From Schistocephalus solidus (Eukaryota; Platyhelminthes; Cestoda; Diphyllobothriidea; Diphyllobothriidae), in contig WEDG01007434.1 in the NCBI GenBank assembly GCA_017591395.1, positions 1 through 64,000 of the forward strand: DNA of 64,000 nt, given 5' to 3'. A model generated the notes under the pieces. The model saw only the letters and a program-made list of their open reading frames with translations. It searched no databases and was not told the origin of the DNA. The position numbers were made by a program, and so were the translations under genes. Positions 22,440 to 33,577 of this stretch are shown here, one piece after another. Position 1 is the first letter of the stretch. The number at the start of each line of letters is the position of its first letter.

Positions 22440-23285
22440 TCAAAGAAAAAGCGGTTTTTTGGAAAACGTTTCATTGGTTTCGAATTGTAATGTAATAACA
22501 ACGATGTCGTGGTCTGATCTCCAGAGTGGGCCGTAAGGTGACACTGTCAAAGACAGACAATTTATGCAGAAGATTAGATCAAGTATGCTTAATCCTTGGG
22601 TAGGGATGTCAGCAACCTCATTCCACATGCCGATATCGATGTCTTCGAGTATGTCCTCGATCTTAATGGGGCCGAAAGGTGGAATAAATTGAATTTCTGG
22701 AAGGTTGAAATCGCTGTAATCAAGCAATAGATAAAATTTAAGTCAGCGTTGGCGTGAAAAGCCTGTGAGAAAAGAATTCTCAATCCTCACTTGTATGGGG
22801 CAGGCGATAGACGCAACCGACGAGTAAAGGTTTCTTATTTCTTAAGGTAATTTGAAGCTTAGAGCTCTCTTCAACTACGGTTAATTGCGGATTGTCTAAG
22901 TGCCGAAATGTCAGTGCTTACTTAACATGGATACACCTTTCTCCACCACGGCTATCGCGACTATCATTTCGAGTGTAATTATAGCCTAGAAAAGATAGTT
23001 CGGAGTCGGCTTCAGAGGTTTTGCCCATGTTTCTGTTACTATTAAAATATCTGGACAATGCACAAAGACGAAAGTTTGAAGCAGGGGCATTTTATTGAGC
23101 AAGGAATTGGCATTTAGTGCCATTGGGGCTTGTCCGGTAAATCCATGGGCAGGATATTGCAAAGTTTTCCTATTCAAGTTATACTGAGCGTCAGAAGAGG
23201 CTATAAGTCCAGCAGGACCTTTCGTATTAGAAGACAACTGGAAAAACGACCGTTTAGGGATAGTGCCGCAGGGTAGAAGGCACAC
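22440..23285 (-). pseudogene. Family II AP-like endonuclease domain (two frames)
   Basis: The N-terminal part (22,986-23,285) reads LNANSLLNKMPLLQTF and DILIVTETWA, the start of an APE-type endonuclease; the E of TETW is the usual metal-binding residue. The C-terminal part (22,440-22,727) reads DYSDFNLPEIQFIPP, SILDLIFCINCLSLTV and RSDHDIVVI, which are the GDFNLP, LDLIF and SDH blocks. GDFN is YSDFN here, and SDH is kept. Frameshifts separate the two. Confidence 0.75.
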
Positions 23286-23294
23286 CGTAGCAAA

Positions 23295-24327
23295 TTAAAC
23301 AGGAGCGCCACACCTAGACAAGAATGCTGGCAGGTTTGGTTTAGCTGCCTCAGTATAAGGACTGGGCGTTAGTTGGAATTTTGAGGTTGTGCGGTCGGGG
23401 GTGTTTTGGGTAGTAACAGGTGATCGATAAGGAATATTTTCCGTGGAGAAGCCAGATGGTTTTGATTTTCGAGTGACCAAGACTTTAGAAAGACTTGCCT
23501 TTGAGCTGCTGATCTGCTTTGATTCACCAGAAGTTACTGGTGGTCTTGGTGTAAGTGGGGAAGTAAGAGAACTACTGTTGTCTTGAGATCCCAAAAGATC
23601 AATCAAAGTCAGTTTCCGTACAGAGTTAAATAGAGATACAGACGGTGAAGCAGTAGATGACATTGAATGCAACTTGTTCAAAACGGAAACAGGAGTATTC
23701 ATTTCTGTGTTGTTTTTCCACAGTTAAAAATTTTTCAGTTGCCTCTGCATTGGGATGAGGTCAAGGGAAACTGAGCAATGCCTTTTTCGACAGAATTTTC
23801 AATTGATCTCCTTTGTAGATAGTAGACAGCCAACTTCTTTCAAGGAAAGGAGAGTGAGCGAGCGAGCACATTCACTTAGCGTGCGCAACTCTGAATCCCA
23901 AGCCATAGCTTTGCAGAAACAAATGCGCACCATGGATAACAGATATACTATTTGGATTATTTACGCTGCATTAAATGATGCTTGCGTTTTATCCGTCCTT
24001 CAGTTTCAGAGCTTATTACTCCAGTGACTTGAAAAGCCTGCTGGATAACTGTGTCGGAGGTTCAAATAATATATCAATGAGGCAGGAAGTCTAGTATTTT
24101 GCCAGACGAAAACCCATTATTGCTGGACAAGGTGTAGTTTGTGTAACTAAAGGATCAAGAGGTTCAAGATGTACCAAAAGGGATTTAGAGTTAATAATAT
24201 CTAGAGAGGGCTGCGAAGTCTCACATAAGCTAGACATTCCTCTTTCCATTACTCTATTACTCAAGGATGGAGGTGAAGCTGCAACCATGCGTCTTTTTGC
24301 AAGTCGCTTGCGGGACATCGTAAACAA
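23295..24327 (-). pseudogene. Family II ORF1 remains
   Basis: Two open pieces upstream of the endonuclease on the same strand. The 5' piece begins with a basic MFTMSRKRLAKRRM and is serine/proline-rich; the 3' piece is serine/threonine/proline-rich with basic patches. Position (5' of the endonuclease) and composition fit ORF1 of a CR1-like element, an RNA-binding protein. I could not see the RRM-like block in this copy. Confidence 0.5.
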
Positions 24328-24627
24328 CTTGACGGAATTTCTGTTTAATAAATTAAAAAAATGGTTAATAATTTACAGCAGTATACTTAAAAATGCTAAG
24401 TTTGCAGCTAATTTCATACACTTAATAGAAAACGACGAGCAGGTCACAATTTCAAACCACTTGCGCAAATTGCAACGAATTTATCCAATCGATTATTTGG
24501 ACCGGCAAAAATACTATGAAAAAGAACTTTTATAACTAACATTGAAAAGAAAGTTCACTGCCAGGGGCAAGAAATATGGTAAATATCAACCCTTCACTTA
24601 CCTCTTAAAATCAGTCCGTACGCCCTT

Positions 24628-25236
24628 GATCATCGGGAATTTCAGTGACCTTCTTGAAAATATTTTTCCTCGACCTCGAGTCCCCCAGGAATCATGATGT
24701 CTCCTTATACCACCAGTCATTCAAACGATGGAAGTCATTGTAACATACAGAGTCTAAAATGCTGCCGTTTCGTTGGATACTTAACATCATCAAAATACAA
24801 TCCTGGATCCAAAGATGCTGCGGATTCAAATTCCCTGATACCTTTGCGCAAGATTTCGTTTCATGCGCCTAAGTGATCAAGAAAGAACCATATCGACGTT
24901 TAATTATCTCATTCTAAATTCTACTGCAGTCTAAGCCTACTCTACCCCTTACCTTATTTTACTACGCTGTTTTTTCTTCTACCCTCTATTCGAAAATAGA
25001 GGCTTACTGAAATCTGCCTACTTCTTCAAGGTAGGAGTTTTCTCACTGCCCATTGTATATTTCACAATTCATTTCAAAACATCGCTAACTATTGCCCTAA
25101 CAGGAGAAGTTCTGCCTTCATTATTAAATATTTGTACATTTTATCTGCAAACATTGTCATAATTGTATTTCGGTACTAATTTTTGTCTCGAAAGTACCTT
25201 CCTGTCGCTAACCAAATATAAATTGTAAACTAAATC
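24628..25236 (+). mobile_element. Family I non-LTR copy, right part (3' UTR)
   Basis: Continuation of the element of 17,622-20,071. It matches the 3' UTR of the nearly complete copy at 26.9-31.7 kb: ATCATGATGTCTCCTTATAC, AGTCTAAAATGCTGCCG, the U-rich hairpin, TACATTTTATCTGCA and the terminal GCTAACCAAATATAAATT. The 3' end is close to 25,236. Confidence 0.85.
24966..25050 (+). other. U-rich internal-loop hairpin (ENE-like), copy A
   Basis: GCTG, six T, CTTCTACC on the 5' side and GGTAGGAG, TTTTCTC, ACTGCC on the 3' side. The inner stem CTTCTACC/GGTAGGAG pairs fully, with one G-U where other copies have C-G, so pairing is kept although the bases changed. Confidence 0.65.
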
Positions 25237-26050
25237 TTTCTTCATTCTAAGTGTCCGGCTGGAATTCCGTAATCTAAATGTGATCTCATGAATACGCAAC
25301 CTATTTTTCCGAAGTGATTAGACAGAACACCCACCTGCTGGAACAAATAGCAAATTTCTCCAGTCGACATAATGTCATAATTATGGGTGACTTCAATGCA
25401 CCTGGAATTTACTGGAGCACTGTTCAATCATCATGCCCAAAATCGACTTTTGTGTAAGGTTTTCTGCAAAAGACCTTGAAGAAACTCTTCACTCAACATA
25501 TTATCTTCCCCACTAGAACACGTGAAGGAAAAAAGGGCTTACTGTCTCAACCTGGTTTTCAAGAAAACCTTAGGCAGCATTGACGAGATTATTCCAATGC
25601 CTCCGATCGGTCGAAATGATAATGTGGTGTTTATGTGGGTCTACTCCTTATTCTCTGTTGCGCCTGCTGTAGAGAAAAAAATGGCATAACGTTTTACGAG
25701 GAAATTTTCAGCAGTTGTGAGCCGATTTAACAGACCTCAACTGGACCTCTATGTTTTCAGGCACTGTGAATGAAGATTGGAGGTTCTTCCGGAATGGTTT
25801 CTGCAACTCATGGACAACCACTGCCCACTAACGAGTGCCCATTCGAGCGAGCGTCCTAGGTGGCTAGACAGCAACCAAAAAATGGAAATAAACAGGAAGG
25901 GCAAATTGTGGAGAAAATACTGCAAGTCTAATCAAGTCACATATTTTAACAAGTATAAAACTCAGAGAAACAAACTGAAAAACCTTATCCTTAAAACGCG
26001 ACTAGAATTCAAAAAGACTTTGCTGCAACGCAGAATCCAAAGTTAGTTTT
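25237..26050 (+). pseudogene. Family VI non-LTR fragment: endonuclease and linker
   Basis: In broken frames this reads HNVIIMGDFNAPGIYWS, a GDFN endonuclease block, then TQHIIFPTRTREG and ending with an open stretch RPRWLDSNQKMEINRKGKLW, a basic linker typical of jockey/CR1-like polyproteins before the RT. No RT follows. The family differs from Families I-V. Both ends are approximate. Confidence 0.7.
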
Positions 26051-26861
26051 CAGTTACCTCCACAGATGTACAAGTAATACGCATTAAATCCCGATGATAA
26101 AGACTGTCGTATGTGTCGAAATTGCCTAAAAACAGGGGCAAAGCCGAGTTAATTTCAGCGTTCTACAGTTCAGTTTACACAAACGACGCAAGTTTCCTTC
26201 GTCCCTCAGCGGATATCCTGCCAACTGCAAGCATGAGCCACATACTATTCTCAGAATTTCTGATCCAATGGAATTAAAGGAACTAAAACCCCGTATATTA
26301 TTTGTTCTCCAGCTTGGGCAGTTTGAAAACCGTTAACGCTTCGCTAATTCTGCTCCCGACATAAACGCTGCAAATGCACGCACGTAATTGCTTTCTGGAC
26401 GTCTGGAATTTGTATAGTGCCGAAATTCCTCACAAAACAACATCGAATTGGATTTGTTTATCACCTTAGTCGACTTGATTAAACAGCCTCTATACCAATT
26501 AAACTGACAACCGCTCAGTGAACCAAATTTGCAAAACACCTTGAAGATTTGAAGTGATCCAGGACCTTTGACCTCTACAGGCGGCTAAGTCATTCCTGAA
26601 TATTTTTCCTATCGTTTATTGTTTTTTAAAGCGGTTTTGAACGTGTAGGTTGATTTATTGCTCATATTATTCCTACTGCGGCGTCCTTGGACTTCCGTTT
26701 GAATTTCGCTCGTCTCCAAGCTTTCGATTTTTGGCCAATAATCTTCACCTGAAGTCAGGACTTAACGAAATAAGATTTCATTGGATCACATATTGTCCGT
26801 GTTTATCAGGATCAGCCTATAAGTGTTTATCGACATTGTGATAGTCAGGCACACAACAATC
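26051..26861. other. No gene recognised
   Basis: Space between the Family VI fragment and the 3' end of the next Family I copy. On the minus strand CAGTTTAATTGGTATAGAGG lies near 26,500, but I see no clear domain. Confidence 0.35.
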
Positions 26862-27043
26862 GATATTTAGAATTTATTTAGAATTTATATTTGGTTAGCA
26901 CCGGGAAGGTACTGTCTAAGCAAACATTAGTAACGAAATAAAGTTATGACAATGTGTGCAGATAAAATGTACAAATTCATAAATTGTCCTGCTATGTCAA
27001 CAGTTAGCAATGTTTTAAAATTAATGGTGAACTAGAAAAAATA

Positions 27044-27131
27044 GGCAGTGAAAAAAAACTCCTACCGTGAAAATGGAGGCAGAGTTCAATAGGCCTTCAT
27101 TTTCGAATAGAAGGTAGGAGAAAAAAACCGC
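27044..27131 (-). other. U-rich internal-loop hairpin (ENE-like), copy B
   Basis: On the minus strand: GCGGT, seven T in all, CTCCTACC; then a distal arm GAAAATGaAGGC / GCCTcCATTTTC closing a loop with TTGAACTC; then GGTAGGAG, eight T, C, ACTGCC. The outer stem pairs GCGGU with ACUGC through a G-U where other copies have A-U, so the pairing is kept. About 180 bases separate it from the element's 3' end. Confidence 0.75.
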
Positions 27132-27463
27132 TTAGGAAAAAATAGTCAGGTGGTAGAATAGGGTAATACTGCAGTAGCATTTCAGAATGAGATAATGAAA
27201 CGTCGAGGTGATTCGTTCTTGATCACTTAGGCGTATGAAACAGAATCTCACGAAAATGCGTCAATGAACTTAAGTCCTCAGCATCATAGGATCCAGAATT
27301 GAATTCTGATGATGGTTAGTATCCAAAGAAACCGCAGCATTTAAGACTGTGGACCACCGAATTTGTACGTCCGAATGACGTCATCGTTTGGAGGACGGGT
27401 GATATAAGGAGACATTATAGTTCATGGGCGTCTCCAGGTAGCGTAAATATAGTTTCAAGAGGG

Positions 27464-29038
27464 TTACTCAAATTCCCGATGGTCCTTTCTCCGAGTCATG
27501 GGGAAAGCTACTGGGAAAGATGAGGAAAATAAAAGGTTAATAGAATCAGTGTTAAGATAAATGTGCAGTCTTCGCTTGAATGCAGATAGACTAGTTAACG
27601 ACCTTATTTCAATTGGCAAGTTATTCCAAAGAAAACTATACCTAGAAGCAAAGAAGAGAGAGCGTTTACACGTGGAGGATGCAGGGGGAGGTATAATTAG
27701 TTCAGAATTTCTTAGGTTATAAGGAAGACTAACGGGGGTAATGACAGAAAGCTTTGGGAGAGTTGAACTATTATTAAGACGAAAAAGGAGACAAAAGCCT
27801 GCTTCAAGTCTCCTGACCCAAAGAAATTTTAGCTTCGTTAGCTGGCATCTTGTTGAGTAGGAAGTAGTTAAAAGAGTCGGATATAGGAGTTTTTTGGTGA
27901 AATTTCTTTGAACATTTTCAATTTTTGAACGGCTAGATTCGTTCATCAAACCGAAGTAAGGACAGCAAAATTCAAGAATGGGAAGTACAAACATACGATA
28001 AAGTCTTAATTTAATTTCAGGAAGGTAGAAATTATAAGAAATAAAGCCGCAAATCTGAGCAGCTTTGGCCGTAATTCTATCGGCATGAGGCGAAAGATCT
28101 AATTTATTGGTGTAGCTTAAGCCCAAGTCCTTGATGGAGGAACATTCAATCATATGGCAACCTTCAAAGATAAGAGGTTGCGGCAGCCTTACAGGCCCAA
28201 AACTCATGTAGCGACACTTAGTAGGTGAGAACTCCATTAGCCATGTGGAGCTCCAGGCCGAAAGAGCGTCTAAGTCTGAATGAATTTGTTCTAGGCACCG
28301 TTCGGTTGTAGAGTTAGAGAAAGAATAAACGCATTTGAGATCATCAGCATAAATAAAAGATTGAGAATGTTTAACTATCGATGAAATATCATTTATATAC
28401 AGTAAGAACAACAAAGGACCTAATACGGTACCTTGAAGGACACCACTGACAATCGGGGTAGGACTTGAGTACGAGGACCCTACTAAAACTTTTTGTTTTC
28501 GATCATTTAGGTATGATCTAATAAAGTCAGTAAGGGGACTACGGAATCCTATAGCTTCTAGTTTAGCTAGAAGTCGTTTATGAGGCACCTTATCGAATGC
28601 CTTACTAAGATCAAAATAGATAACTACTACAGATAGATGATCATTACGAAGAGAGGTTAGTAGATTTAGAAAAGACATGTGGCAGGTTTCACAAGAACGG
28701 TCCGGTAAGAAGCCGTGTTGGGATAAGTTGATAATTTTATTGCTTATGCAAAAATCCGTGATTTGTTTTGCAATTAGTTTTTCGAAGAGTTTAGCAAGAG
28801 AGGGCGTTTTATGAACACCGCGATAGTTATGAATGTCCGAGCGGGAACCAGATTTAAAAACTGGTATTATAATAGAAGTTTTCCAATAATCGGGGAAGAA
28901 ACCATTTACGAGAAATACTGAGTATAATTTGCTTAGTAAAGGTGGAAAATCCCTTAACTGTTTAATAAGTGAGTTTGGAATGTTATCAGTTCCAACTGAA
29001 TGTGAATTTTTAGGTGAGCTATTTCTTTTTGAATACAT
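27464..29038 (-). pseudogene. Family I ORF2: reverse transcriptase and C-terminal region
   Basis: A 524-codon open stretch. RT blocks in order: GTDNIPNSLIKQL, KTSIIIPVFKSGSRSDIHNY, QHGFLPDRSCETC, VVVIYFDLSKAFDKVPH (block A, catalytic D), GVLQGTVLGPLLFLLYIND (block B) and FIYADDLKCVYSF (YADD, block C with both aspartates). After that comes the conserved IKDLGLSYTNKLDLSPHADR and a long CR1-type C-terminal region (RMFVLPILEFCC, NVQRNFTKKLL, FLWNNLPIEIRSL). All catalytic residues are intact. It is separated from the upstream part of ORF2 by a frameshift near 29,010, so this copy cannot make the full protein without repair or frameshifting. Confidence 0.9.
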
Positions 29039-29511
29039 GAAAGCGAGAAATTAATAGTTGTTAGAAGTGAATTTGAAAGCAGAGGAATTGTGGGAGTGGG
29101 GCTAGTTTCAGTGGTAAAGTGGTTGGCGAAAAACGAGTTTAACAATTCTGCTTTGCCCAAATCATCTGTAACAAATTTTCTGTTACAGTCGAGTAAGGGC
29201 GGAGTTACATTCAGACGCTTAGCCGATGACCGAACATGAAAGATTTGAGCAACAGATTTGGATGAATTGGCATCACTTAGTGCCCGAGACTCCCTACGCT
29301 TATCTCGCGCGAGCCTTATTCTCGATGCTAATTCAAATATTTGTGCAATCCTTAAATGAACTGACAAAGAGCTTTTTAGATGAATCTTTAAGTTGCTTTC
29401 GTAATTTTTAAGTCTGTTCTGGAGAAAATGCGGAACAGTAGAAGAAGCTGAATGTGAATTAAAAATCTTAAACGGGATAAAAGACTGGATTTTTTCTGTG
29501 AGGCTCTGCAA
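28954..29511 (-). pseudogene. Family I ORF2: linker between endonuclease and RT
   Basis: An open stretch in a third frame. It reads SLTEKIQSFIPFKIFNS, RLKNYESNLKIHL, ASRIRLARDKRRESRALS and NSSKSVAQIFHVRSS, then LGKAELLNSFFANHF, the conserved segment just before RT block 1. The same blocks occur in the 18 kb and 40 kb copies. Single-base frameshifts at both ends (near 29,515 and 29,010) connect it to the endonuclease and RT parts. Confidence 0.85.
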
Positions 29512-29515
29512 TAGC

Positions 29516-30406
29516 TCACGGAAAAAGTTTAGATCGTTGATTAAAGAATATGCTATGCCAATCTAGAGTGCTTACGAAATTATTAACTGTTTCATGGTTT
29601 ATGTTAGCAAAGTCGAGGTTATTGCATTTAAACTCAGGCTTCGTAAGAAGGGGAATTGGAAAACAACAGTGAATTATTGCGTGATCACTTGTAAATAGAT
29701 CATGATGGAAATTCATAAAGAGAGGGTGAACATCGTTTGTAAAAATTAAATCTAAAATGTTGTCATTTCTAGTAACTGATCTGACCAGTTGGGACATGTT
29801 TGTAAAGTTAATAGTATCGACCAATTTCTGATGTTTAGGCGGAGAGGAATTGGCCTGCCAGTCAATGTCTGGCAGATTAAAATCGCCTACGATTATTTTG
29901 ACATCAAACTGAGTGTCTGCAACTTTTTCAAATAGTTCACAGAGCTCGCTTTCATTGCCAGAATAACACGGAGGATTATAGACACAGCCAATTACCGCTT
30001 TTTTATTGTGCGGGAGGATGACTGAAGCAAAGCATACATTTCCAGAAAAAGACGAAATGTTCAGATGAAAAGGGAAATGTACAAAGGATGACTTAATATA
30101 AAGGAGGCAACCACCGCCACGCTTTTCAGCGCGGTCTTCTCGGTACAAATTGAAATTATCTATAGCAAGCGTCGAGTCAGAAATAAGAGAGTGAGCCCAG
30201 GATTCAGTGATGCACAACACATCTGGATCAAGCTCAAAGGCTACTGTTCTAAGCTCAGCCATCTTATTTACAACTGACCTCGCATTGAGTGAAACTAAGC
30301 TGAGCGTATTCCTGAGCGGCAGGTTACGCTCATCAGTATTTATAAAAAAGGATAATTTGGTGGCGGAGAAGAAAACTGGAAAGAAGAAACGAAAGGTGGG
30401 AAACAA
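29516..30406 (-). pseudogene. Family I ORF2: APE-type endonuclease
   Basis: The frame opens MFPTFRFFFPVFFSATK and then shows the APE-type endonuclease blocks: SLNARSVVNKMAEL (N), CITESWA (E), AEKRGGGCLLYIKSS, IIVGDFNLPDIDWQ (D and N), ILDLIFTND and FTSDHAIIHCCF (S, D, H). All catalytic residues expected of a nicking endonuclease are present. The protein would cut the target DNA to prime reverse transcription. The start overlaps the end of ORF1 by 67 bases in another frame. A 1-base loss ends the frame at 29,516. Confidence 0.9.
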
Positions 30407-31667
30407 AATTGCTCTGGTCTACAGTTTGTCGAAATGTTACTGTTAAGAGAACTGAGATTATTATACAGCGGCATATTTGGTTGAAAACCTTGGAAGGGAA
30501 GGCTATATTGTGGCGTTTGAAAGATAGGGGTGGCATAGAAATGAGATTTTTGAGGGACGTTAGCGAAAATTGGCGGAAAACGTGCATTTGAAAAAGGAAT
30601 AATTGATTTCGAAAAACTGGTAGCATAATTAGAAGCCTTAAATATTTGTGGATTTCGGACAATTTTTGGGTTGGGAAAGATGCTAACGTTAGCGTTCGCA
30701 GCTGTTGTAGATGCTGAGGGGTTAGCAGGTTTCCCATCGGTAATGCCATTGCTGATCTTAAAGCCTGGATTAGCCACAGATTTAGATTTACTAGGAGTTT
30801 TCTTAGGGTTAGTAGATTTGGCAGGTATAGCCGGCATGGTTTGCTTGGGATGAGAAAGAAGTGGAGTTGACACAATTTCCCTCAAACCAGAAACAAGGTT
30901 AACGGGTGAAGATTCAGCTGGAATCGAAATTCCTGTCGATCCGGAGGGCCGTGGGCTTGCTTTAGCTTCAGGACAAACCTCTGAGATAACTTTTGGTATT
31001 GAAGGTGTAGACCAAGGCTTCTTGTTTGCTAATGAGGGTGAAACCCGACGTTCCATTGGGGTTTTATCCCTACAGATAAACAACCTGTTTTTTTTCAAAT
31101 ATTGAGCTGAGTGCTCATGCCTAGAGAAAATAAGGTCAACTTCAATCGCTGAAAAAGTTTGACCAGAATAGGAGGGTTTTTACTACGGGAAGATAACCTT
31201 TTAGCTTCAGCGACTTTAAAGTTAAAGCCACACGAGTAAAGGAAATGAAATGCAACGTCCAGAGGGATTTTACTCTTGGGAACGTTTTTTAAAAGAAAAT
31301 TGAAACTCCTTTTATGTCGGTCAAGTGACTCAGTACTGACCATGTTTATAAAAGGCTCAAGTTTCACGCATTGTTGAGAAGTGAGTGAAGACAACTTTCC
31401 CTCAAAAATGGTACCAAGGATCGTGAAGAGAGAACCATATTTAGACATAAAGGTATTAAAGTTTTCCAGGGCGTCAAGATCTAATTTCTTCATGCTTAAG
31501 GTGGGTTGTTCTAGTGGAAGTTTCACGCGAAGAGGATGTTTGCGTCTAAGAACTGACTGGGGTTTCATATTGGTTTTAAAAATATAAGTACTTTTCAAAT
31601 CAATAATACGAAGGAAAATTGTTACTAGTAACGTTTTGCGGCATAAAAGATTTAATATTTTAAGCAA
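30340..31667 (-). pseudogene. Family I ORF1: RNA-binding protein with RRM-like block, one frameshift
   Basis: The first frame reads MKKLDLDALENFNTF, LTSQQCVKLEPFINMVS, KNVPKSKIPLDVAFHFLY and AEAKRLSSRSKNPPILVK. After a 1-base loss near 31,160 it goes on as SAIEVDLIFSRHEHSAQYL, KNRLFICRDKTPMERR, then a long serine/proline/asparagine-rich tail to 30,340. The pattern LVK.FS..EVD..FS......L....LFICRD.TP..R resembles the RRM-like core of ORF1 proteins of L1 and CR1-like elements (ILVRF..; I.I..DLT...R). That makes an RNA-binding, RNP-forming role likely. The 38 kb copy gives the same protein, in frame across the frameshift point, which shows that the loss is specific to this copy. Confidence 0.75.
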
Positions 31668-31680
31668 GTCACTGCAAGCA

Positions 31681-32424
31681 AATATCTGCTAGGTAACGAG
31701 TTTAAACTGAAAATAGAATTAGCGAAGAGGCTATGCAGGATGAAAAATTATATCAACTGGTATACCAGTTACTAAAAATTATTCTTCGCTGGAAATAAGG
31801 TAAACTTACAAATTTTCAACTTTATTTCTAGAATTAGCCTTTAGATTCCGTCGTTTTGACGTAAATCTGCGAGAACTTTAATGAGGCTATGTAGGGTGAA
31901 AAAGTTTAAAAACTCTATATTTCTCCCTTTTGCAATGGCAATAACTGCAGGTATGTGCAGCTGATGATGAGGTAGAAATACAATTAATTGTCGATAATTA
32001 AGCTAATATTTTCTACAGGAAACGTAGAAATCAGTTGAAAATTTGAGAATTCACTTATCTTCAAATTTGAACCAACCGCCGTCGACCTTGACTTGAAGGC
32101 AGAATCTTAAGAAAAATAGCTCAACACGCTTCACTCGGATCTTGCCTTTTACGGGCTTCAGACAACAGTCTCTTGCCAGTAAAGGTATCGACATCAGAAA
32201 GGAACGGAGAACCACTGGCATACTCACGTCAAAGGCTGCATCGTTCTTTGTTTCGTTTTAACATTCGATAGTGAAATTCTGTTCGGAAAAGTGCTTCTTA
32301 TTGTGCTCAGTAAATTATTCGCTTGATAATTTAAGCTGCTCATTAAAAATTAATGCATCCTTGAGAATATCTTGATGGCACGGGCAACGCAAATGTTCAC
32401 GACCCGACCACGGGAGAAAATTAT
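31681..32424. other. No gene recognised; upstream flank of the Family I copy
   Basis: Contains two similar phrases, GAAGAGGCTATGCAGGATGAAAAA near 31,722 and AATGAGGCTATGTAGGGTGAAAAA near 31,880, about 160 bases apart in the same orientation, so it may include two tandem, degenerate units. These could be the 5' UTR of the Family I element or an independent repeat. No ORF of note. Confidence 0.4.
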
Positions 32425-32505
32425 TCACCGCTTCGACCGGAATTTGAAACACCAACCTCTCGATTAGCGACCGATGCTCTTGACCACTCGGCCACGCCAG
32501 GGAAG
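32425..32505 (-). repeat. tRNA-Ser/Leu-like pseudogene or SINE head
   Basis: On the minus strand GTGGCCGAGTGGTCAAGAGC is a strong class-II type A box (D arm), followed by an anticodon-arm-like CGGTCGCTAATCG with GCT at the anticodon position (serine) and a degenerate B box GTTTCAAATTCC. The T stem does not pair and there is no long variable arm, so it is not a functional tRNA. Confidence 0.5.
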
Positions 32506-32639
32506 CCAGTTGACAAAAAATAGTACATACTCCAAAACTAATGATCTCTTTTACCTTTGTAAACTGTTTTCGATTTTTGTGACAAAAACTTACCAGAAAT
32601 ACTCAAGTGACTCTCAGCAGACCGAGAGAACAACCAAGG

Positions 32640-33577
32640 GATCCACACAAACGTCTGACCTTTAAGCAGCGTAAAATGGGTGTGACTGGCAACCTTCTCA
32701 AATGGTTGGCCACCTATCTCACAGGCAGGCGCCAGCGTGTTTGTATTGGAGACGCCAAGTCTCACTGGGAAACCATTCAAAGTGGAGTTCCGCAGGGGAG
32801 CGTTCTAAGTACCATTTTGTTTCTGATATACGTAAACGACTGCCTTGATTGTCTGACATGCGAGAAGGTAATGTTCGCTGACGATCTGAAGTTATAGAAC
32901 TCGATTGAAAAACCGGAGGATGCGCAGAAATTACAACCAAAACTTAAATCCCTTGCATACATGGTGTGAAGAGTGGCTGCTGAACCTTAATTTCAACAAA
33001 TGCCAAATAATCCGACTGCGGTCTAGTTACAGAAGGATGATTAGGTTGAATATCAGTACTTCATCGGTGGTTACCAACTCCAGGAGGTAAGTATTCCATA
33101 GGACTTGGGTATATGGATAACACCCACTCTCAAACCATCGTCGCAATGTGCAAATATAGCGATGAAATCCATTTATACGTTAGGAGCAATCAGGAGTTCC
33201 TTTGTTAATTTTAACGGAGAGCTTTTTGGGCGCGTGTTTGGAACTTTTATCCGACCGGTTGTGGAATATTGCGTTCGGGCGTGGCGCCCCTGGATGAAAT
33301 ATGACTACGTTCTGTTGGAGAAAGTTCAATGGATGGCGACGAAACTAGTCAGCGGATTGGAATGCCTACCCTATGAGGGCCGACTAGAAAGACTTAAAAT
33401 TTTTCCTCTCTCTTATAGGCAATACAGAGGGGATTTGATCTTAGTCTTAAAACTGGTCAGAGGAGTTAGTTGGGCTCTTCAGATTGCACACTTTTTTGAA
33501 TTAACAAAATGAAAAGTCTCCGAGGTCACCAATACAGACTGAAGAGAAACCAAGCCAAACTGGAAGTGCGGGCCAAC
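32640..33577 (+). pseudogene. Family IV non-LTR retrotransposon, truncated at both ends
   Basis: Starts inside the RT (KMGVTGNLLKWLATYLTGRR, SGVPQGSVLSTILFLIYVND, VMFADDLKL) and runs through LGIWITPTLKPSSQC, VVEYCVRAWRPW and LLEKVQWMATKLVSGL. It stops abruptly at CGGGCCAACT, where the sister copy at 15.65 kb goes on TCTTTTCCCAACGGG. A stop after LKL and frameshifts make it inactive. The remaining 3' part is not found on the other side of the adjacent elements. Confidence 0.85.

Larger units (their letters stand above)
20072..24627 (-). mobile_element. Family II non-LTR retrotransposon, near full length, decayed, inserted in a Family I copy
   Basis: On the minus strand this carries ORF1 remains (23.3-24.3 kb), an endonuclease (22.4-23.3 kb), an RT (21.2-21.7 kb), the C-terminal region (20.2-20.6 kb), a 3' UTR hairpin (20,116-20,190) and an (ATT)n tail ending at 20,072. 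At about 4.5 kb it is close to the likely full length. The flanks belong to one Family I element: ATGACTCTGAG on the left and GATCATCGGGAA on the right are adjacent in an uninterrupted Family I copy (27.5 kb). The element is full of stops and frameshifts. Target-site duplication is not clear. Confidence 0.85.
26862..31680 (-). mobile_element. Family I non-LTR retrotransposon, nearly complete
   Basis: The best preserved element of the window, about 4.8 kb on the minus strand: ORF1 (31,667-30,340), overlapping ORF2 with endonuclease, linker and RT (30,406-27,464), a 600-base 3' UTR with a U-rich hairpin (27,044-27,131), and a 3' end of two TTCTAAATAAA-like units near 26,862. Only about three single-base frameshifts break the ORFs, so it is young compared with the other copies. 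The protein order and the style of the C-terminal region place it in the CR1 group of the jockey superfamily. The 5' end is not sharply defined. Confidence 0.85.

Noticed and set aside
24966..25050. Reading the U-rich hairpins as small inverted-repeat transposons (MITEs)
   Set aside because: The T-tracts are on the same strand on both sides, so the ends are not inverted repeats over their length; all copies lie at the same place in 3' UTRs of related elements.
32425..32505. Functional tRNA-Ser(GCT) gene
   Set aside because: T stem does not pair, no long variable arm, degenerate B box.
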